Below the pieces are notes generated by a model. That model saw only the letters and a program-made list of their open reading frames with translations, was not told the origin of the DNA and did no database searches. A stretch of DNA of 64,000 bases from an uncultured Pelagibacteraceae bacterium (lineage in GTDB: Bacteria; Pseudomonadota; Alphaproteobacteria; Pelagibacterales; Pelagibacteraceae), in the NCBI GenBank assembly GCA_902532525.1, contig CACAIK010000005.1, positions 18,025 through 82,024 on the forward strand. The letters are read 5' to 3'. Within the stretch, counting starts at the first letter, position 1. Every line of letters begins with the position of its first letter. This document shows, piece after piece, positions 59,943-64,000 of this stretch. The position numbers and the translations under genes are program-made.

Positions 59943-61543
59943 CAAGTACTTGCAGGAGCATTATCTTTGAAAAGCTTATAATCCAAACTATCAACTAAAG
60001 CTTTAAAAGATGCATCAATAATATTTGGAGAAACTCCTATTGTGAACCAATTACCATGTTTTGAGTCTGCACTTTCTATAGAAACTCTAGTAACGGCTCC
60101 AGTTCCTGTATTTAAAATTCTAACTTTGTAATCAACTAGCTTTAAATCTTTTAAATATTCTGAATATTTTTCAAGTTTATTTACATTTTTTCTTATAGCA
60201 TTATCTAATGCATTAACGGGTCCATTGCCCTCGCCTTCACATAGTATTTCATGACCATCTACTTCAAGTTTTGCTTTTGCAAATGATACAACTTCACCAG
60301 TTGAATCTTTCTTAACAGAAACATCATACTCATTAATTGAAATATATCTTGGTATTTCCCCCATCAATCTTCTAGCCAATAGTTCAAAAGATGCATCAGC
60401 ACCATCGTAACTATATCCTATAAACTCTCTATCTTTTACTTCATGAAGAAGTTTTTTAATTTTTGGATCGTCTTTTTTAATATTAATGCCAATTGCATTT
60501 AATCTAGACATTATATTAGATTGTCCAGATTGATCAGAAACAACAATATTCCTAGCATTACCTACTTCATCAGGATTAATATGTTCATAAGTTTTCGGAT
60601 CTTTTTGTACAGCTGATACATGCATTCCACCTTTGTGTGAAAATGCAGATGCACCCACATAAGGTAAATGTTTGTTTGGTTTTCTATTCAGTATTTCATC
60701 TAATAATCTTGAACATTGAGTTAAATTTTTAATGTTGTCAGGTTTAATATTAATTTCATATTTGTCTGAAAAATCTTTTTTTAAAAAAAAAGTTGGGATC
60801 AAAGACATTAAATTTGCATTACCACATCTTTCTCCAAGTCCATTTATTGTACCCTGAACCTGTCTAACTCCTGCTTGCACAGCTACTAAACTATTGGCAA
60901 CTGCATTTTCAGTATCGTTGTGGGCATGAATTCCAAGGTTTTTTCCGGGTATATGCTTTGTTACTTCCTCAACAATTTTAGAAACTTCGTGAGGCAATGT
61001 TCCTCCATTGGTATCACATAATACAATCCATCTTGCACCACTATCATATGCAGCTTTTAAACATGATATTGCATATTCGGGATTAGATTTATAACCATCA
61101 AAAAAATGTTCAGCATCAAACATAAATTCTTTACCTGAATTAACTATATGCTTTGCACTCTCCGTAATATTTTCTAAATTTTGATCGTTTGAAATACCCA
61201 AGGCGACATCAACATGAAAATCCCAACTTTTACCAAATAAACAAACTGATGAACTCTTTGAATTAATCAGAGATGACAACATAGGGTCATTTTTTGCACT
61301 ATGCTCTGATTTTTTAGTCATACCAAAAGCAGTAAGGTTAGCATTTTTAAAATTTAGATCCTTATTGAAAAATTCTGTATCTGTTGGATTTGCCCCTGGC
61401 CAGCCCCCTTCGATATAATCAACTCCTAAGTTATCTAAAGATTTAGCGATTTTTTCTTTTTCATTTAATGAAAAGTCAACGCCTTGAGTTTGTGCCCCAT
61501 CTCTAAGAGTTGTGTCAAATATATAGATTTTTTCTTTGCTCAT
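59942..61543 (-). CDS. cimA: (R)-citramalate synthase
   Basis: Claisen condensation of acetyl-CoA and pyruvate, giving a threonine-independent route to isoleucine. 533 residues: HMGL-like barrel from the start (FDTTLRDGAQTQGVDFS, with GGWPGANPTD), HAHNDTENAVANSLVAVQAG, then a LeuA-type C-terminal regulatory domain. The GGWPG form and ordering fit CimA of the Leptospira/alphaproteobacterial kind rather than LeuA, but homocitrate-like relatives cannot be ruled out. The ATG at 61543 overlaps the cysS stop by four bases; a GTG four codons upstream is the less likely start. Confidence 0.9.
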   Translation of the reverse strand: MSKEKIYIFDTTLRDGAQTQGVDFSLNEKEKIAKSLDNLGVDYIEGGWPGANPTDTEFFNKDLNFKNANLTAFGMTKKSEHSAKNDPMLSSLINSKSSSVCLFGKSWDFHVDVALGISNDQNLENITESAKHIVNSGKEFMFDAEHFFDGYKSNPEYAISCLKAAYDSGARWIVLCDTNGGTLPHEVSKIVEEVTKHIPGKNLGIHAHNDTENAVANSLVAVQAGVRQVQGTINGLGERCGNANLMSLIPTFFLKKDFSDKYEINIKPDNIKNLTQCSRLLDEILNRKPNKHLPYVGASAFSHKGGMHVSAVQKDPKTYEHINPDEVGNARNIVVSDQSGQSNIMSRLNAIGINIKKDDPKIKKLLHEVKDREFIGYSYDGADASFELLARRLMGEIPRYISINEYDVSVKKDSTGEVVSFAKAKLEVDGHEILCEGEGNGPVNALDNAIRKNVNKLEKYSEYLKDLKLVDYKVRILNTGTGAVTRVSIESADSKHGNWFTIGVSPNIIDASFKALVDSLDYKLFKDNAPAST

Positions 61544-62901
61544 TTTAATTTCCACGAGGTTGTACCATCTTTATCTTCAATTAAAATACCCTTATCTAAA
61601 AGATCTTTTCTAATTTTGTCAGCTAATTCATAATTTTTTTCATCTCTTGCTTTATTTCTCTCAACTATTTTTGAATTAATTTCATCTTCTGAAAGAGAAA
61701 TTGTATTTTTTTTTGTTTGTAGCCACTCTTCCGAAGTATCAGTTAATAAACCTATAAAATTGCAAGCTTTTACAAAAGTTGCTTTATCCTCGTTCGTTCC
61801 AGTTGAAGCTTTACTATATAAAGAATGTAAATTAGCAATATAGCCTGGGGTGTTTAAATCATCATATAAAGGATCTAATAATTCGTCTGGTAATATTGTA
61901 CTTTTATGAACATCAGAATAGGCTGAATACCATTTGCTTAAAGTCTTCTCACATTCTGATATTAGTTTTTCATTCCAATCTAATCCTTGTCTATAGTGAG
62001 CACTAATTAATGCTAATCTTAAAACTTGGCCATTATATTTATTTTTAAAATCTTTTATTTTTAAAATATTTCCCTGAGATTTTGCCATTTTTTCATTAGA
62101 AAGAGTTATAAATCCATTATGAACCCAATAATTTGCAAATGAATTTGTTTCATTTGCACATCTTGATTGAGCAATCTCGTTTTCATGATGAGGAAAAATC
62201 AAGTCTCTACCTCCCCCATGAATATCAAATTCTTCACCCAAATATCTTTTAGACATAACCGAACATTCTAAGTGCCAACCTGGTCTGCCTTTGCCCCAAG
62301 GAGATTCCCATGAAGGCTCTTTATCTGTTGATGGTTTCCATAATACAAAATCTTCAGGATTTTTTTTTATTTCTGAAACCTCTACTCGTGAACCAGCTAT
62401 TAATTCATCTAACTTTTTATTAGATAGTTTTCCATAATCACTAAATTTTTTTACTTCAAAATAAACATGCTTATCCTTTGAATATGCAAACCCTTTTTTC
62501 TCTAGTTCTGTGATCATTTCAATCATTTGTTTTATATTTTCTGTTGCCTTTGGTTCGCTGTTTGGTGTTTCACATTTTAAGTACTTACAGTCTTCATGAA
62601 AGTTTTCAGTAATTTTTGAAGTTAAGTCATTTATAGAAATATTTTGATCATTAGATGCTTTGATTATTTTGTCATCTATGTCTGTAATATTTCTGATATA
62701 TTTTACAGATGTTGATCCATATCTATTTTTTAAAATTTTATAAAGAATATCAAAAACAACTAATGGTCTAGCATTACCAATATGTGGGTCATCATAAACA
62801 GTAGGACCACAAACATACATGCCTATGGATTTTTCATTTTTGGGTATAAATTTATCTTTCTTACCACCAAGACTATTAGTTAAAAATATATCTTTAGCCA
62901 T
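61540..62901 (-). CDS. cysS: Cysteinyl-tRNA synthetase
   Basis: Charges tRNA-Cys. 453 residues with GPTVYDDPHIGNARPLV near 32-48 (HIGN version of the HIGH motif), the zinc-binding stretch ending HLECSVMS...HGGGRDLIFPHHENEIAQ, and the KMSKS equivalent EKMAKSQGN. The C-terminal end carries the DALR-like region. Overlaps cimA by four bases. Confidence 0.98.
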   Translation of the reverse strand: MAKDIFLTNSLGGKKDKFIPKNEKSIGMYVCGPTVYDDPHIGNARPLVVFDILYKILKNRYGSTSVKYIRNITDIDDKIIKASNDQNISINDLTSKITENFHEDCKYLKCETPNSEPKATENIKQMIEMITELEKKGFAYSKDKHVYFEVKKFSDYGKLSNKKLDELIAGSRVEVSEIKKNPEDFVLWKPSTDKEPSWESPWGKGRPGWHLECSVMSKRYLGEEFDIHGGGRDLIFPHHENEIAQSRCANETNSFANYWVHNGFITLSNEKMAKSQGNILKIKDFKNKYNGQVLRLALISAHYRQGLDWNEKLISECEKTLSKWYSAYSDVHKSTILPDELLDPLYDDLNTPGYIANLHSLYSKASTGTNEDKATFVKACNFIGLLTDTSEEWLQTKKNTISLSEDEINSKIVERNKARDEKNYELADKIRKDLLDKGILIEDKDGTTSWKLK

Positions 62902-62910
62902 ACAACTAGG

Positions 62911-62937
62911 AATATACTTAAATTATAGATTTGTGAA
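62911..62937 (-). promoter_or_regulatory. Candidate promoter of cysS
   Basis: Minus-strand TTCACA (62937-62932), a short 15-base spacer and TATATT (62916-62911). Each box is a 5/6 match, but the spacing is below optimum. An alternative -10 is TATAAT at 62927-62922, for which I see no good -35. Confidence 0.3.
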
Positions 62938-62942
62938 TCTAT
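62925..62942. promoter_or_regulatory. Perfect inverted repeat between nadE and cysS
   Basis: ATAGATT-TGTG-AATCTAT, seven-base arms with a four-base centre, in the 45-base gap. In RNA from the minus strand it would form a stem with a CACA loop but is not followed by a U-tract, so it is more likely an operator or an mRNA end-stabiliser than a terminator. It covers the candidate -35 box for cysS. Confidence 0.35.
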
Positions 62943-62946
62943 TTGA

Positions 62947-63684
62947 TTAATTAGGAATTTTGCATACTGGAATTGGTTCCATTTTATGCAAATTTGCACT
63001 TCGAATTGAATTATATTTATCTCTATTTACAGAATTTTCATTATCCATTGCTTCTTCTAATTCTTTATATGACAAACCAAGCTGTCCCTCATCAGTACGA
63101 CCATCATCCCATAAACCATCTGTAGGAGGAGCATCAATAATCTCTTTTAAAATTCCAAGTTCTTTGCCAAGTTCCCATACCTCAGTTTTATTACAATCTG
63201 CAATTGGAGAAATATCTACTCCGCCATCACCATATTTTGTATAAAAACCAACTCCAAAATCTTCTACTTTATTTCCTGTTCCAACAACTATCCCATTGTT
63301 TGCTGCAGCTACTTGATAAAGCGTTGTCATTCTTAATCTTGCTCTAGAGTTTGCCATCCCGTGCTCACTACCAAAATTGTTTAGTGTTCCTTCAAATGAT
63401 TTGAATAAACTATCTAATTCTAATGTGTGTCCCTCTACATTGCTAAAATTCTTCTTTAACCATTCTTGATGTGCCAAACTTAGATCATGTTGTGCAGATT
63501 TTTGTTTAATAGGCATTGATAAAACAATTGTTTTTAAACCAGTCATTGCACTTAATGTACTTGAGACAGAAGAATCTATTCCACCAGAAATACCAATCAC
63601 TAAAGATTGAGCTTTTTTTGGCATAGAATTCACATAATCTGAAATCCAGTTTTTAATGTGATTCACTTTATCTTTTGGTGTCAT
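62947..63684 (-). CDS. nadE: NAD+ synthetase, ammonia-type domain
   Basis: Last step of NAD synthesis: amidation of nicotinate adenine dinucleotide. 245 residues with the pyrophosphatase loop GISGGIDSSVSS near 29-40, NSRARLRMTTLYQ and the GNKVEDFGVGFYTKYGDGGVDISPIAD block. There is no glutaminase domain, so it uses free ammonia or an unlinked glutaminase. With nadK (44273-45043) it covers the end of the NAD(P) pathway. Confidence 0.97.
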   Translation of the reverse strand: MTPKDKVNHIKNWISDYVNSMPKKAQSLVIGISGGIDSSVSSTLSAMTGLKTIVLSMPIKQKSAQHDLSLAHQEWLKKNFSNVEGHTLELDSLFKSFEGTLNNFGSEHGMANSRARLRMTTLYQVAAANNGIVVGTGNKVEDFGVGFYTKYGDGGVDISPIADCNKTEVWELGKELGILKEIIDAPPTDGLWDDGRTDEGQLGLSYKELEEAMDNENSVNRDKYNSIRSANLHKMEPIPVCKIPN

Positions 63685-63721
63685 AATTTAAATATAAGAA
63701 AAAAAATTTATTTTTAAACTG

Positions 63722-64000
63722 TTAAGATGCCGCTTTAATTGCAGATTTAGAATACAAACTATTCTTTTTTATCTCATCTGAAATTAAAAACGCTAATTCT
63801 ATAGCTTGATCAGAATTCAATCTTGGATCGCAATGCGTATGATATCTGCTTGATAAATCTGCATCTGATATTTTTTTTGCTCCACCAGTACACTCTGTCA
63901 CATCTTGTCCTGTCATTTCAACATGAAGACCTCCTGCATAGGAACCTTCAGCTTGATGAACTGCAAATACATTTTTAACTTCGCTTACAACATCATTAAA
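63722..64000 (-). CDS. 3-deoxy-7-phosphoheptulonate synthase, class II (partial, 5' end outside window)
   Basis: C-terminal 92 residues of a class II (plant/AroA_II-type) DAHP synthase, the first enzyme of the shikimate pathway. I read the frame back to base 64000: [39 protein letters not shown] then [14 protein letters not shown], the conserved C-terminal block with Glu, His and Asp ligands typical of this class. The start lies outside. It runs in the same direction as nadE, 37 bases upstream. Confidence 0.92.
   Translation of the reverse strand, partial: FNDVVSEVKNVFAVHQAEGSYAGGLHVEMTGQDVTECTGGAKKISDADLSSRYHTHCDPRLNSDQAIELAFLISDEIKKNSLYSKSAIKAAS

Overview
The window reads as a chromosome segment of a streamlined, very AT-rich alphaproteobacterium, most likely of the SAR11 (Pelagibacterales) group. 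This is inferred from four things: low GC with long A/T runs, lysine- and isoleucine-rich proteins, roughly 98% of bases inside genes (the largest gap is 166 bases), and alphaproteobacterial gene orders such as tuf-tRNA-Trp-secE-nusG, map-purB-purC-purS-purQ-purL and pyrB-pyrC-plsY-topA. I see no insertion sequence, prophage, CRISPR array, rRNA gene or replication origin. No stretch longer than 300 bases lacks a gene.

Layout. 1-2449 (minus): gatC-gatA-gatB, the tRNA-dependent amidotransferase, with gatB running off the left edge. 2499-8863 (plus): ruvX, pyrB, a dihydroorotase-like gene that lacks metal ligands, plsY, topA and a RidA-family gene. 8864-14760: a mix of ugd and galU (UDP-sugar supply), panC, mgtE, lipB and an RluA-family pseudouridine synthase. 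14771-43280 (minus): one nearly unbroken gene-expression superoperon. In transcription order it runs tRNA-Tyr, tRNA-Gly, tuf, tRNA-Trp, secE, nusG, rplK-rplA-rplJ-rplL, rpoB-rpoC, then the str, S10, spc and alpha ribosomal operons through rplQ, with secY and adk embedded. Ribosomal protein L30 is absent from its usual slot, L24 is short, and tuf lies upstream rather than beside fusA.

43420-48634: rlmB and tRNA-Thr (plus), then on the minus strand nadK, tRNA-Leu, a predicted homoserine-dehydrogenase-like oxidoreductase, an AzlC/AzlD amino-acid exporter pair, a gamma-glutamylcyclotransferase-like gene and a CinA-N-domain gene. 48657-55864 (plus): sfsA, map, purB-purC-purS-purQ-purL, bolA and a CGFS glutaredoxin. 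55866-58403 (minus): the one clearly accessory-looking gene, an 845-residue surface protein made of five beta-propeller-type repeats, an Ig-like domain and an autotransporter-like beta-barrel. 58570-64000 (minus): rpsD, a TrmJ-like methyltransferase, a citramalate synthase, cysS, nadE and the 3' end of a class II DAHP synthase gene.

Most of the window is translation and transcription machinery, purine and pyrimidine synthesis, and NAD, lipoate and pantothenate cofactor metabolism. The points most worth a second look are the surface protein and its repeats, the apparently noncatalytic PyrC partner of PyrB, genes whose start codons sit only 3 to 9 bases after a tRNA, promoters placed so close to start codons that nearly leaderless mRNAs are predicted, a hairpin between rplL and rpoB, and interleaved divergent promoters upstream of the superoperon.
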